Of a stretch of DNA of 64,000 nucleotides, positions 1 through 8,210 are shown one piece after another. The stretch covers positions 62,001-126,000 of the forward strand of contig NZ_BOVK01000015.1 of NCBI RefSeq assembly GCF_018403685.1. Direction: 5' to 3'. The notes under the pieces were generated by a model. That model ran no database searches and had not been told where the DNA came from. It was given only the letters and a program-made list of their open reading frames with translations. Made by a program: the position numbers and the translations under genes. The number at the start of each line of letters is the position of its first letter. The stretch's first letter is position 1. The stretch comes from Xylanibacillus composti (GTDB lineage: Bacteria; Bacillota; Bacilli; Paenibacillales; K13).

Positions 1-1
1 G

Positions 2-550
2 CGAGAGCTGCGCCGGCTTCGGCAGCATATTCAAGTTGTATTTCAGGATTCCACAGCTTCACTCAATGACCGTCTGCCGGTATGGCGCTCTGTGCTCGAG
101 CCGTTGGACAATTATGTTCATGTCCAACCTCCTTTTTTTCACGGAGCGCGCTTGTCCAGAAGAGAGAAGGCGGAACGGCTGTTGAGTATGGTAGGGCTGA
201 CAGCCGAACACATGGATAGTTATCCGCACGAGCTGAGCGGGGGACAAAGACAGCGAGTCTGCATTGCACGCGGCATTAGCCTCTGTCCACAACTGCTGAT
301 ATGCGATGAGCCTACCTCCAGTCTGGACGTCACGACCCAATGTCAAATTCTGCATTTACTCCAAGTCTTGCAACGGCAATTGAACATGTCCGTTCTGTTT
401 ATTTCTCATGATCTTGCTGCTGTGGTTCAGCTCTGCCATCGCCTGCTTGTCATGCGTCAGGGACGAATTGTGGATGAATTTGCAGCGGACGAGCTGTGGC
501 TGGATGAGCGCCACCCCTATACGAAGGTTCTGATATCCGCTTCCCAATAG
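2..550 (+). CDS. ABC transporter ATP-binding protein, oligopeptide/nickel type (5' end outside window)
   Basis: C-terminal part of an ATPase subunit that powers an import complex of the dipeptide/oligopeptide/nickel class at the inner face of the membrane. The reading frame is open from base 2. Visible motifs in order: Q-loop (VVFQDS), ABC signature LSGGQRQRV, Walker B LLICDEPTSSLD, and the H-loop ISHD. The tail ERHPYTKVL is typical of the OppF/DppF/NikE subfamily. The Walker A motif lies upstream of the window. Substrate cannot be told from the ATPase alone. Confidence 0.9.
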   Translation, partial: RELRRLRQHIQVVFQDSTASLNDRLPVWRSVLEPLDNYVHVQPPFFHGARLSRREKAERLLSMVGLTAEHMDSYPHELSGGQRQRVCIARGISLCPQLLICDEPTSSLDVTTQCQILHLLQVLQRQLNMSVLFISHDLAAVVQLCHRLLVMRQGRIVDEFAADELWLDERHPYTKVLISASQ

Positions 551-589
551 CGGAAAGAAAACTGAATCCCGGTAGCATGGAGGAAAAAG

Positions 590-1456
590 ATGAAAAATGG
601 CATTGGGTTCGCTCTGCTCTCAACGTTTGTCTTCAGTGCGATGAATGCGCTTGTCAAAGAGGCCAGCGCCACTATTCCCGCCGCGGAGATCGCTTTTTTT
701 CGAGGGCTGATCGGCACGATTCTGATTTTGTTCTTTATGCAGCGAAGTCGAATTTCCTTCTCCAGGAACGGCGTGCCGATGCTCTTCTTCAGAGGCGCAA
801 TGGGAGGATTTTATATGCTGGCCTTTTTTTATACTGTGGCATATATGCCTCTCGTCGATGCAAGCATTTTGGCTCAGACGTCGCCTGTATTTGTTGTATT
901 GTTGTCCGCTATTGTGCTGAAGGAGAGGCTTAGCGACAAAGCGAAGCTGTTTGTGCCGGTCATCCTTGCGGGCGCGATGCTCGTCATCAACCCCTTCCAG
1001 TATTCCAGCTTTTCCTGGGTGGCGCTTGTGGGACTATCCGGTGCATTGTTTGCCGCATCAGCCAGCTTGTCCATCCGTTACTTAAGCAGAACGCATCCCG
1101 CTTATGAGATCGTTTTTTATTTTGTAGCAACCTCAACAATTGTGGCTGTGCCGTTTATGTGGAACGAATTCGTTGTTCCGGATGTCAGGGGGGCTCTTTT
1201 GCTTTTGGCTATTGGTGTAGTTTCGCTGCTGGGGCAATTGTTTCTGACCAAAGCCTTCACGCATGAACATGCGGCGGTTGTGCAAGTTGTCAGTTATGCG
1301 GGGCTGATCATGAACGCCCTCTTTGGCTTTATCTTTTGGCAGGAGGTTCCAGGCTGGCTCGCCGTGGCAGGCGGGAGTCTGATTGTTTTAGGCTGCATAG
1401 GGTTGTCGACGGCCAGAAAAACCGGCCGGATCAAAGAGAGGGGACTCGAATCCTAG
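590..1456 (+). CDS. EamA/DMT-family transporter
   Basis: Inner-membrane permease of the drug/metabolite transporter superfamily, 288 residues. It is almost entirely hydrophobic, with about ten predicted membrane helices arranged as two EamA repeats; the first repeat holds the usual FFRG segment near residue 38 and the second ends near residue 275. A GGAGGAAAA ribosome site lies just before the ATG. It follows the ABC ATPase gene by 39 bases and precedes the methyltransferase gene by 13, so it may share their transcript. The transported compound is not known. Confidence 0.88.
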   Translation: MKNGIGFALLSTFVFSAMNALVKEASATIPAAEIAFFRGLIGTILILFFMQRSRISFSRNGVPMLFFRGAMGGFYMLAFFYTVAYMPLVDASILAQTSPVFVVLLSAIVLKERLSDKAKLFVPVILAGAMLVINPFQYSSFSWVALVGLSGALFAASASLSIRYLSRTHPAYEIVFYFVATSTIVAVPFMWNEFVVPDVRGALLLLAIGVVSLLGQLFLTKAFTHEHAAVVQVVSYAGLIMNALFGFIFWQEVPGWLAVAGGSLIVLGCIGLSTARKTGRIKERGLES

Positions 1457-1469
1457 AAGGGGGAAAAGG

Positions 1470-2153
1470 ATGAGGCAAGACCGATATTACGATGTGTGGT
1501 GGCGCGAGGGCGATCAGAGCATGGAGGACTCGCACCTGAAGCATTGGAAATGGATTCTTGAACATATCCCGGAAACCGATTTGCAGGCATGCAGCGTGCT
1601 GGATTTCGGTTGCAATCAGGGAGGCTTTTTGCGCCTGCTTTACGAGCAGCGGCCATTCAAGGAGGCGGTTGGTACAGACTTGGCCAGGCAATCCATTGAA
1701 GTGGCCAACCAAAGAAAGGGGAGCTTGCCGATCTCCTACGAAGTGACTTCCGATCCGGATCAGTGGGAGAGCCGATTCGATCTGGCATTTAGCCTCGCGG
1801 TTCTTTACTTATTGGATGACCTTGGGGAACATGCGCGGAAGATGAAGGCTTGTTTGAAGCCTGGCGGCGTATACTATGCGACTTATGCGGATTATCCGAA
1901 CAATCCAAGCTTTCCGCTAATCCGGCAGAACATTAATCAGAATTCGGCACTGCCATTGCAGGAGCATTCGCTGGATGCCATCGCAGACGCATTTTTCAAA
2001 GAGGGCTTTCAGGTCGAAATACGACGAATGATTCCGTCCGGCTTTGTCGCACTGAGCCCGGACAAGAGCTGGTATCAATGTATCGCCGACAAACTGCTGT
2101 ATACATACGAGCAGGCTTATATTTTTCGATTGATTGCGCCTGCAGCAAGATGA
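1470..2153 (+). CDS. Class I SAM-dependent methyltransferase
   Basis: A soluble methyltransferase of 227 residues with the glycine-rich SAM-binding motif I, VLDFGCNQGG, at about residues 43-52 and the acidic motif II residue in VGTDLA. The post-I segment DLAFSLAVLYLLDDL matches motif IV of the family. Its substrate is not evident. The start ATG follows a GGGGGAAAAGG site. The gene ends at a hairpin that also serves the convergent small gene. Confidence 0.85.
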   Translation: MRQDRYYDVWWREGDQSMEDSHLKHWKWILEHIPETDLQACSVLDFGCNQGGFLRLLYEQRPFKEAVGTDLARQSIEVANQRKGSLPISYEVTSDPDQWESRFDLAFSLAVLYLLDDLGEHARKMKACLKPGGVYYATYADYPNNPSFPLIRQNINQNSALPLQEHSLDAIADAFFKEGFQVEIRRMIPSGFVALSPDKSWYQCIADKLLYTYEQAYIFRLIAPAAR

Positions 2154-2183
2154 GCGCATCTTTAATGATGCTGTAAAAAAGAC

Positions 2184-2213
2184 AATCCCGGGAGTCCAAG
2201 ACTGCCCGGGATT
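2184..2213 (-). terminator. Rho-independent terminator between convergent genes
   Basis: The arms AATCCCGGG (2184-2192) and CCCGGGATT (2205-2213) pair perfectly. Read on the minus strand the stem is followed by a T-run (2175-2180), so it mainly terminates the small yjcZ-like gene; on the plus strand the T-tract is short. Confidence 0.75.
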
Positions 2214-2229
2214 TCATCGTGTAGGGCTT

Positions 2230-2325
2230 TTATACGAGCCATACACGGCTAATGATAACCAGAAGAATGAACAACACGAGGATAGTGCCCGTAGTGGTGT
2301 AACCGTAGCCTGCTGCTGCACCCAT
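2230..2325 (-). CDS. YjcZ-family sporulation small membrane protein
   Basis: A 31-residue protein: a short glycine/alanine/tyrosine head (MGAAAGYGY), then one hydrophobic helix and the ending SRVWLV. This is the layout of the YjcZ/YrbL-type tiny proteins that are widespread in spore formers and usually annotated as sporulation proteins. A strong ribosome site, GGAAAGGAGG, sits a few bases before the ATG. It is convergent with the methyltransferase gene and ends at the shared terminator. Function in the spore is not established. Confidence 0.8.
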   Translation of the reverse strand: MGAAAGYGYTTTGTILVLFILLVIISRVWLV

Positions 2326-2475
2326 GTGACATCCTCCTTTCCACTTTGGATACTATACCCTATGTCTTTCGCGGATGAACGGTATAGACATCCGTCTTGG
2401 CACAGAGAGATTGGGCGCTTCCGTCATGGTCACACAGTGGGCTGAGGAGCGAGTGGTCCGCAGTCTGAGGACAAC

Positions 2476-2543
2476 CTAGACCAAGGTCCAGTCGCAATTA
2501 CCGACGGCGGTCCGTTTTGACGAAATGCCGGATCGTCTACAAT
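2476..2543 (+). promoter_or_regulatory. Putative lia operon promoter with upstream palindrome
   Basis: A 16-bp imperfect palindrome at 2476-2491 reads CTaGACCaaGGTCcAG. About 25 bases downstream lies TTGACG (2517-2522) and TACAAT (2538-2543). The spacer is only 15 bp, so the -35 may instead be TTTTGA at 2515-2520 with 17 bp. The palindrome is centred about 65 bases before the expected transcript start, a common position for NarL-type activators such as LiaR. The promoter and the link to LiaR are inferred from sequence only. Confidence 0.45.
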
Positions 2544-2587
2544 AAAGTCAAGGAAAGCGAACAAGAACATTAAAGGCGGTGAAACAA

Positions 2588-2887
2588 ATGGAACTCTCCA
2601 AAAGAAACATATGGGCATTGATTCTGATCGGATTGGGACTTCTGATTATACTGAATCGCTTTGGCTTGGGACTTGGTCCTCTGATGGGCTGGATTATTCC
2701 GTTAGCGCTAATCGGTTTGGGGTATATCGGGATCAAGAACAACCGGAGCTTCTTCGGATGGGTGCTGCTGATTATCGGTTTGATCAGCCTGCTGGGCAAA
2801 TTTGCAGGTCTGATGGGCTTGATTATCGCGGTCGCATTGATCTGGTACGGCATTTCGATTCTGAGAAAAGGCGGTAGAGCCTACTAG
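2588..2887 (+). CDS. LiaI/LiaF-like small membrane protein (DUF5668-type)
   Basis: A 99-residue protein of four hydrophobic segments joined by short basic loops, resembling the N-terminal membrane domain of LiaF and the LiaI anchor. The ATG at 2588 is preferred over an in-frame GTG at 2579 because the AAAGGCGG ribosome site runs into the GTG. It heads the envelope-stress operon directly in front of a PspA gene. In Bacillus subtilis the small membrane protein LiaI recruits the PspA homologue LiaH to the membrane; the same role is inferred here. Confidence 0.75.
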   Translation: MELSKRNIWALILIGLGLLIILNRFGLGLGPLMGWIIPLALIGLGYIGIKNNRSFFGWVLLIIGLISLLGKFAGLMGLIIAVALIWYGISILRKGGRAY

Positions 2888-2929
2888 TCCAAACGAAATA
2901 GATGAAACCTTAAGGGAGGAAAAGGATAG

Positions 2930-3598
2930 ATGAGTGTGATGAAACGTGTACGGGATATCTCAGTTGCCACATTGAATGACAGGCTGGAAAAATCGCAAGA
3001 CCCGGTGCGGATGATCGACGAGTTCTTGTACAATCAGCGTCAGCATATTCAAGAGACAGAGAAGCTCATTCAGCAATGCGCCCAGCATGCCGCATCCATG
3101 AGGCAGCAGGCACTCAGCGCGGAGCAAACGGCGGAGAAGCGGGCCGAGCAGGCCAAGCTCGCGCTGAAAGCTGGCGAAGAGCATGTGGCCAGAATGGCCT
3201 TGCAGGACAAAATTGCGAACGAGGAAAAAGCGGAACAGTTCAGACAGCTCTACGAACAAGCACAGCATTCCTTGCTGGAGCTTGAGGAGCAGATGCACCA
3301 GCTGCGAAGCGACTATCAGGAAGTGGTCGGCAAGCGCCAATATTATGCGGCTCGTCTGGAATCGGTTCGGCTTCGGCAGCGGATGAATGAACGAATGTCC
3401 GCAGGAGGCGGGTTGAGCGGCAACGTGTTCCAGCGTCTGGAGGAGAAGATCTCCGATCTGGAGTTGGAAAGCCGGTCCCTCCATGACCTGAGGCAAGCCG
3501 GGCGGGAAGCGCTGTATCGCGCAGGCAGCCAGACTCAAGCATTGCTGGAGAAAGAGCTGGCCCGCTTGAAGCAAAAACTGCAGGAAGGGGAGCGATAA
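2930..3598 (+). CDS. PspA/IM30-family protein (first copy, LiaH-like)
   Basis: A 222-residue, almost wholly helical coiled-coil protein of the PspA/Vipp1/LiaH family. The N-terminus (VRDISVATLNDRLEKSQDP) has the amphipathic helix and conserved DP turn of the family, followed by long heptad-rich helices rich in Q, E and R. Such proteins form large rings on the inner face of damaged membranes. The ribosome site GGGAGGAAAAGG precedes the ATG. It lies 42 bases after the LiaI-like gene and 2 bases before pspC, and a second PspA gene follows. Confidence 0.9.
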   Translation: MSVMKRVRDISVATLNDRLEKSQDPVRMIDEFLYNQRQHIQETEKLIQQCAQHAASMRQQALSAEQTAEKRAEQAKLALKAGEEHVARMALQDKIANEEKAEQFRQLYEQAQHSLLELEEQMHQLRSDYQEVVGKRQYYAARLESVRLRQRMNERMSAGGGLSGNVFQRLEEKISDLELESRSLHDLRQAGREALYRAGSQTQALLEKELARLKQKLQEGER

Positions 3599-3600
3599 GC

Positions 3601-4002
3601 ATGATGAAGTTGTATCGGTCGCAGCGGGATAAGAAACTGTTCGGTCTATGCGGCGGCATTGCTGAAGCGCTGAATGTAGATTCGACATTGCTGCGGCTGG
3701 TGACTGTAGTGACCGCTGTATTTTCGGCAGGGACTGTCATTTTGCTATACGTATTGGCTTGTCTGGTTGTGCCGAAAGAACCTGTGAGCGACATGGGCTT
3801 TGGCCACAATGCAGCATACCCCGGTTCCGGTTACAACGGGCACTATCCCCCGTCGGGACGGCCTGCTTCCAACCAGTATGCCGCTCCTGCGGAAGAGCCG
3901 GGTTTGGACGAAATGATGAAGGATATTGAGAAGAAAGCCATGTGGAAAGAAATCGAAGAACTTCGGGCCAAGTTGGCCAAATACGAGAAGGGAGACGTGT
4001 AA
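3601..4002 (+). CDS. PspC-domain membrane protein
   Basis: A 133-residue protein. Residues 1-60 form the PspC domain: KLYRSQRDKKLFGLCGGIAE followed by one strong membrane helix ending near VVPKEP. A flexible G/P/Y-rich linker then leads to a charged C-terminal helix (about residues 100-131). In proteobacteria PspC is the membrane partner that senses or relays envelope stress with PspA. It is tightly spaced between two pspA genes, so the three products probably act together. Confidence 0.88.
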   Translation: MMKLYRSQRDKKLFGLCGGIAEALNVDSTLLRLVTVVTAVFSAGTVILLYVLACLVVPKEPVSDMGFGHNAAYPGSGYNGHYPPSGRPASNQYAAPAEEPGLDEMMKDIEKKAMWKEIEELRAKLAKYEKGDV

Positions 4003-4005
4003 ACA

Positions 4006-4737
4006 ATGGGAGTATTCAAACGGATTGGCGACATGACGAAAGCAACGATTCATGAGGTATTGGACAAAGTAGAAGATCCGATTGTCATGCTGAATCAATA
4101 TTTGCGCGATATGGAAGAGGAAATTGCCAAGGCTGAAGTGACCGTCGCGAAGCAGATCGCGAACGAGCGCAAGCTGAAGCAGCGCTTGGATGAGGCTGTA
4201 CGCGCCGCAGCGCAGCTGGAGCAGCAAGCGCTGGAGCATGTGCAGGCAGGCAACGACGAGCTGGCCAAGCGGGCATTGGAAGAGAAGCTGGCTGCCGACA
4301 AGAAAGCATCGGATTATGCAGAGATGCATCACTCCTCCAAGACGAACGCAGATGAACTGACGAAGCAGCTTCACGAAATGAAGGATGAGTTTTATCAAAT
4401 GCGGAACAAGCGCAACGAGCTTGTCTCGCGAGCACAGGTAGCCAAAGCGAAAAAACAGATCGCCCAGGTTTCGCTGAGCCAGTCGATCGAATCCGGACAT
4501 GCATCGCGCGGATTCCATCGGATCGAGGAGAAAATCATGCAACTCGAAGCAGAGGCGGAAGTGGCCCGCACGCCTTATCGCGCGGAGCTTTATAAGGAAG
4601 GGACGCTGCGCCCGGAACTTGGCGCCAAGGTAGATGTGCAGCTGCAGGAGCTGAAGCAGAGAGTAGCGGGCGTCAAGCTAGACGCAACCGCACCAACGGC
4701 TGCGGCGGATGTAAAGTCTGAAACAGAAGTAAAATAA
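4006..4737 (+). CDS. PspA/IM30-family protein (second copy)
   Basis: A second PspA-type coiled-coil protein, 243 residues. The start, [21 protein letters not shown], keeps the family's amphipathic head and is followed by EDP and long charged helices. It differs clearly from the copy at 2930, so this is an old duplication rather than a recent repeat. The start lies 3 bases after pspC. A strong hairpin terminator lies 45 bases after its stop, which would separate the abundant PspA transcript from the sensor genes. Confidence 0.9.
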   Translation: MGVFKRIGDMTKATIHEVLDKVEDPIVMLNQYLRDMEEEIAKAEVTVAKQIANERKLKQRLDEAVRAAAQLEQQALEHVQAGNDELAKRALEEKLAADKKASDYAEMHHSSKTNADELTKQLHEMKDEFYQMRNKRNELVSRAQVAKAKKQIAQVSLSQSIESGHASRGFHRIEEKIMQLEAEAEVARTPYRAELYKEGTLRPELGAKVDVQLQELKQRVAGVKLDATAPTAAADVKSETEVK

Positions 4738-4781
4738 TCATCTTTCCAGCTCTTTTCAGCTGTGATATTCTTAGAAGGGAT

Positions 4782-4818
4782 AAGCCATAAAGCGGCATCC
4801 GCCGCTTTTATGGCTTTT
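4782..4818 (+). terminator. Intra-operon terminator/attenuator between pspA and liaF
   Basis: A perfect stem forms between AAGCCATAAAGCGGC (4782-4796) and GCCGCTTTTATGGCTT (4801-4816) around an ATCC loop, with a short T-tract. It would stop most transcripts before the regulatory genes. The B. subtilis lia operon is known to have a comparable stop after liaH. Confidence 0.8.
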
Positions 4819-4846
4819 GCTGGTCTTAGAAGGAGGTGGAGACGAC

Positions 4847-5494
4847 GTGGAAAATCGAAAACGAAATACAGCACTTGTGTTGATTGTGGCAGGCGCTTTT
4901 TTGCTGCTAGGGCAAATGATCGGATTTTTCACCGTTTCCGCCTTGATCATATTGTGGTTGGGCGTGCATAAGCTGCGTCATGGCGAAGAACGGTCAGGAT
5001 ATCTGCTCATTGCCCTGAGCGCCGTGATGCTGCTTAGCTCCCATTTTTCCCTAATTCTTGCCATCATCTTGATTTCACTCGGCTTCTTCTATATTCGTTC
5101 GAGACAAATCCAACCGAGCGAGTTTTACGTTCAGAAGCAGAACATCCTGCAAAGCTTGAAATGGAATAAAGATCCGTGGATTTTGCGAAGCATGAGTGTA
5201 TGGTCGGTCATAGGCGAAATTCATATCGATTTGTCGCTCGCGCTGCTGGAGGAAAATGAGGCAGTCATGGTCATGCAGGGTGTGATCGGGGACATTGATA
5301 TTATAGTTCCGGAGGATTTGGGCGTAATTGTGCAGTCTACGGTTGTCTTTGGCCAAACGAACATTGGCGATGAACGCGAAGCCGGATTAATGAACAAAAT
5401 ATACTGGAAGTCGCCGCAGTATGAGCAGTGCGAATACAAAGTGAAGTTTGTCCTCTCCTATATCGTAGGAGATGTGGATGTTAAGGTGATGTAG
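4847..5494 (+). CDS. liaF: LiaF-like regulator of the LiaRS system
   Basis: A 215-residue protein: four N-terminal membrane segments (about residues 8-85) and a soluble C-terminal beta-rich domain (about 100-215) as in LiaF, which holds the LiaS kinase in check until the wall is damaged. The GTG at 4847 is chosen because AGGAGG lies 10 bases before it; upstream in-frame ATG lacks a ribosome site. The gene sits directly before liaS and liaR, the order found in other Firmicutes. Confidence 0.85.
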   Translation: MENRKRNTALVLIVAGAFLLLGQMIGFFTVSALIILWLGVHKLRHGEERSGYLLIALSAVMLLSSHFSLILAIILISLGFFYIRSRQIQPSEFYVQKQNILQSLKWNKDPWILRSMSVWSVIGEIHIDLSLALLEENEAVMVMQGVIGDIDIIVPEDLGVIVQSTVVFGQTNIGDEREAGLMNKIYWKSPQYEQCEYKVKFVLSYIVGDVDVKVM

Positions 5495-5510
5495 GAAGGA
5501 GGGATGCGCG

Positions 5511-6614
5511 ATGAGTCGGGATACCCGAAAGCTGACGAATATGATTTGGCGAAGCATGGGTGAATTTATGATCCTGGGCATCGTCCTGCTAGGCATCGTT
5601 CTGTATCTGCTGTACACCTACCAGTACTTAAAACCATTCGTCTCTTGGGCTTCGGCCATCCAGCATACCTCCATGCTGATAGGCATTACACTCCTTCTGG
5701 CCGGCGGTTATGGCTTCTGGTACAGCAGCAAGATAAAGCGCAGGCTGGAGCAGCTGCACGATTCCATGCTTTGGCTTGAGAAGGGGAACCTTTCGCGGAG
5801 CGTGCCGGACTTGGGCGAGGATGAAATCGGCCGCCTGGGCGAGCAGCTCAACCGTATTACCCGCAAGTGGGAAGAGCAGGTCGATTCCTTGCAGCGGCTG
5901 TCTACCAACAATGCGCAGTTGACCGAACAAGTTCGCTTTTCTGCTGTGACCGAAGAACGCCAGCGTCTGGCTCGGGAGCTTCATGACGCCGTCAGCCAGC
6001 AGCTATTCGCCATTTCGATGACGGCAACGGCCTTGGGTCGGACGCTGGAGAAGGACTTCGACAAGGCGAAACGGCAAGTGTCCCTGATTGAAGAAATGGC
6101 CTCGGTGGCGCAATCGGAAATGCGCGCTCTCCTTTTGCATCTGCGTCCGGTGCATCTGGAGGGCAAGCGGCTGTCGCAAGGCCTGAAGGAGCTGCTTCTG
6201 GAACTGAAGGCGAAGGTGCCAATTGACATCGCGTTCGACATGGACGAGTCCATCCAGTTGAGCAAGGGCATCGAGGATCATTTGTTTCGCATCGTGCAGG
6301 AGGCGCTCTCCAATACGCTTCGCCATTCCAAAGCGGATAAATTGGAAGTGCGGCTGAACCAGCGAAACGAAACCGTCCGTTTATCCGTAAAGGATAATGG
6401 AGTCGGCTTCGACCTGGATCAGCAGAAGCATACGTCCTATGGTCTCGTCTCGATGAAGGAACGGGTCATTGAGATTGGCGGCGATTTGAATATTATTACT
6501 GCGCCCGGCAAAGGCACGCGTATCGACATACGTGTCCCCTTGGTGCAGAAGATTGCAGAAGAAGGTGGAACGGATGAACGCGGAAAAAGCGATCAAAGTG
6601 CTGCTGGTGGATGA
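5511..6614 (+). CDS. liaS: Sensor histidine kinase LiaS
   Basis: A 367-residue two-component kinase. Two membrane helices (about residues 18-38 and 52-72) flank a very short extracytoplasmic loop, the intramembrane-sensing layout. A HAMP region follows, then the HisKA_3 dimerisation motif [11 protein letters not shown] with the phosphorylated His near residue 158, and a HATPase domain with the N-box (EALSNTLRH) and DNGVGFD. The 3' end overlaps liaR by 41 bases, so the two are translationally coupled. Confidence 0.93.
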   Translation: MSRDTRKLTNMIWRSMGEFMILGIVLLGIVLYLLYTYQYLKPFVSWASAIQHTSMLIGITLLLAGGYGFWYSSKIKRRLEQLHDSMLWLEKGNLSRSVPDLGEDEIGRLGEQLNRITRKWEEQVDSLQRLSTNNAQLTEQVRFSAVTEERQRLARELHDAVSQQLFAISMTATALGRTLEKDFDKAKRQVSLIEEMASVAQSEMRALLLHLRPVHLEGKRLSQGLKELLLELKAKVPIDIAFDMDESIQLSKGIEDHLFRIVQEALSNTLRHSKADKLEVRLNQRNETVRLSVKDNGVGFDLDQQKHTSYGLVSMKERVIEIGGDLNIITAPGKGTRIDIRVPLVQKIAEEGGTDERGKSDQSAAGG

Positions 6615-7227
6615 TCACGAGATGGTGCGTATCGGACTGGCCGCCGTGCTCAGTACAGAAGACGGCATTGAAGTGGTAGGAGAAGCAAGCAACGGCCTGG
6701 ATGGCATCAAGCTGGCCCAGCAGTACAAGCCGGATGTGGTGCTGATGGATCTCGTGATGGAGGGCATGGACGGAATCGAGACGACGAAGCGGCTGCTTCA
6801 GGCTGAGCCGCAGATTAAGGTCATTGTCTTGACCAGCTTCCTGGATGACGAGAAAATATACCCTGTCATCGAAGCAGGCGCATTTAGTTATTTGCTGAAA
6901 ACCTCGCGCGCACAGGAGATAGCGCAGGCGATCCGTGCTGCCGTGAACGGTCAGCCGACCTTGGAATCTCAGGTCGCCACCAAGATTATGAATCGTTTCC
7001 GTCAGCCGAAGCCGGAGAAGCTGCCTCACGAGGAGCTGACCGAGCGCGAGATGGAGGTGCTGAAGCTGATTGCCAGCGGCAAGAGCAATCAGGATGTGGC
7101 GGATGAACTGTTCATCGGCATCAAGACGGTCAAGTTCCATGTGACCAACATATTGGCCAAGCTTGGTGTGGAGGATCGCACGCAGGCCGCCATTTATGCT
7201 TACAAGCACGGACTTGCCGACTCGTAA
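6574..7227 (+). CDS. liaR: Response regulator LiaR (NarL/FixJ family)
   Basis: A 217-residue DNA-binding regulator. The receiver domain has the acidic pocket VDDH (13-14), the phosphoacceptor Asp in VVLMDL (residue 59) and the LTS switch Thr. The C-terminal LuxR-type helix-turn-helix spans about 150-205 ([15 protein letters not shown], then IKTVKFHV). The ATG at 6574 has a GAAGGTGG ribosome site; an upstream in-frame start lies deep in liaS. It probably activates the promoter before the LiaI-like gene. Confidence 0.93.
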   Translation: MNAEKAIKVLLVDDHEMVRIGLAAVLSTEDGIEVVGEASNGLDGIKLAQQYKPDVVLMDLVMEGMDGIETTKRLLQAEPQIKVIVLTSFLDDEKIYPVIEAGAFSYLLKTSRAQEIAQAIRAAVNGQPTLESQVATKIMNRFRQPKPEKLPHEELTEREMEVLKLIASGKSNQDVADELFIGIKTVKFHVTNILAKLGVEDRTQAAIYAYKHGLADS

Positions 7228-7372
7228 ACGCAACCCAGCGGGGCGGAGTCGGGCCCCGCAATAGGAATCGGACGATTTTGCCAAACACCGCATTTCGGGG
7301 TAAGGTATAAATCTATTCCAAACTGGCCAGCCTGTTTACTAGATTGATAGATTCGGATGAACAGGAGCGATC

Positions 7373-8074
7373 ATGATTATGAATGGGCATGGCGTATGGA
7401 GTAAATATGGCAGAGGGATGGTTGCGGCTCTGGCGATTGTGATAGCGGCAGTCATTGTCAAGGATGCGACAGGTCAAGCGAAAGCTGGAGAGAGCTTGCA
7501 GGATCGGGCGGAATTGCTGGTTGTACTGGCGGAACAAGTGCTGGAGGGCGAAATCACCTATGCGTTGGCCTATGAGACAAAGGTTGCCCTGCAGGACGGA
7601 CAGAGCGCAGAAGGCGTTGAGCAGCAGCTGCGCGCAGTTGCAGGAGAGGAAACGGCAAGCGACATCATCGTCACAAGTATGCCGAAAGCAGCGCATCTGT
7701 TCATTCGGCTGTACGGCGCAGATGCCGGTCAGCTGCTGAGCAAGGCGCTGGAGATGGAGCGCGTCCTTGCATCATCCGGCTGGCTGGACAGTGAATGGCA
7801 GATTCGAGCGGACGGCAAAGCTCACGCGCAAACAACTGAGGCGATGGAAGCCGGCAATCTGCAGCAAGCCGCTGAAGGGCTTGGCAACAGCCGGACGATT
7901 GATCAGTACCGGGACGAACAGTCCATCATTACCCGCTATTTCGCCGAAGGATTGGGTCGGGGCGTTGTTTCCGGCGGTGACGCAGGTAATTTGCAAATCG
8001 CCCTCCATCGGCATTCCGAGTCGGGACAGTGGACTGCCGCGCTGGCTACTCCTATGCTGACAGGCGAATTCTAG
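7373..8074 (+). CDS. YwmB-like exported protein
   Basis: A 233-residue protein with an N-terminal hydrophobic signal or anchor (residues 13-32). The rest has helical stretches and a C-terminal strand pattern ending TAALATPMLTGEF, which resembles the end of B. subtilis YwmB (TATA-box-like fold, function unknown). The similarity is recognised by eye and is weak elsewhere. AGGAGC precedes the ATG by four bases. It stands alone between liaR and zwf, with its own terminator. Confidence 0.55.
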   Translation: MIMNGHGVWSKYGRGMVAALAIVIAAVIVKDATGQAKAGESLQDRAELLVVLAEQVLEGEITYALAYETKVALQDGQSAEGVEQQLRAVAGEETASDIIVTSMPKAAHLFIRLYGADAGQLLSKALEMERVLASSGWLDSEWQIRADGKAHAQTTEAMEAGNLQQAAEGLGNSRTIDQYRDEQSIITRYFAEGLGRGVVSGGDAGNLQIALHRHSESGQWTAALATPMLTGEF

Positions 8075-8101
8075 GCGCAAATTCCGAATATCATCAACAA
8101 G

Positions 8102-8131
8102 AAAACCGCCGGTTGTTGAATCGGCGGTTTT
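8102..8131 (+). terminator. Rho-independent terminator
   Basis: AAAACCGCCG (8102-8111) pairs with CGGCGGTTTT (8122-8131) around a 10-base loop. The symmetric A and T flanks make it usable in both directions, but only the plus-strand gene needs it. Confidence 0.8.
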
Positions 8132-8210
8132 AGATATGCTACACTTCAAACAGAAGGAAACTGCTATCATGCATGCGGTTTAAATACATAGAGAAAGAAG
8201 TTGAGTCTTG

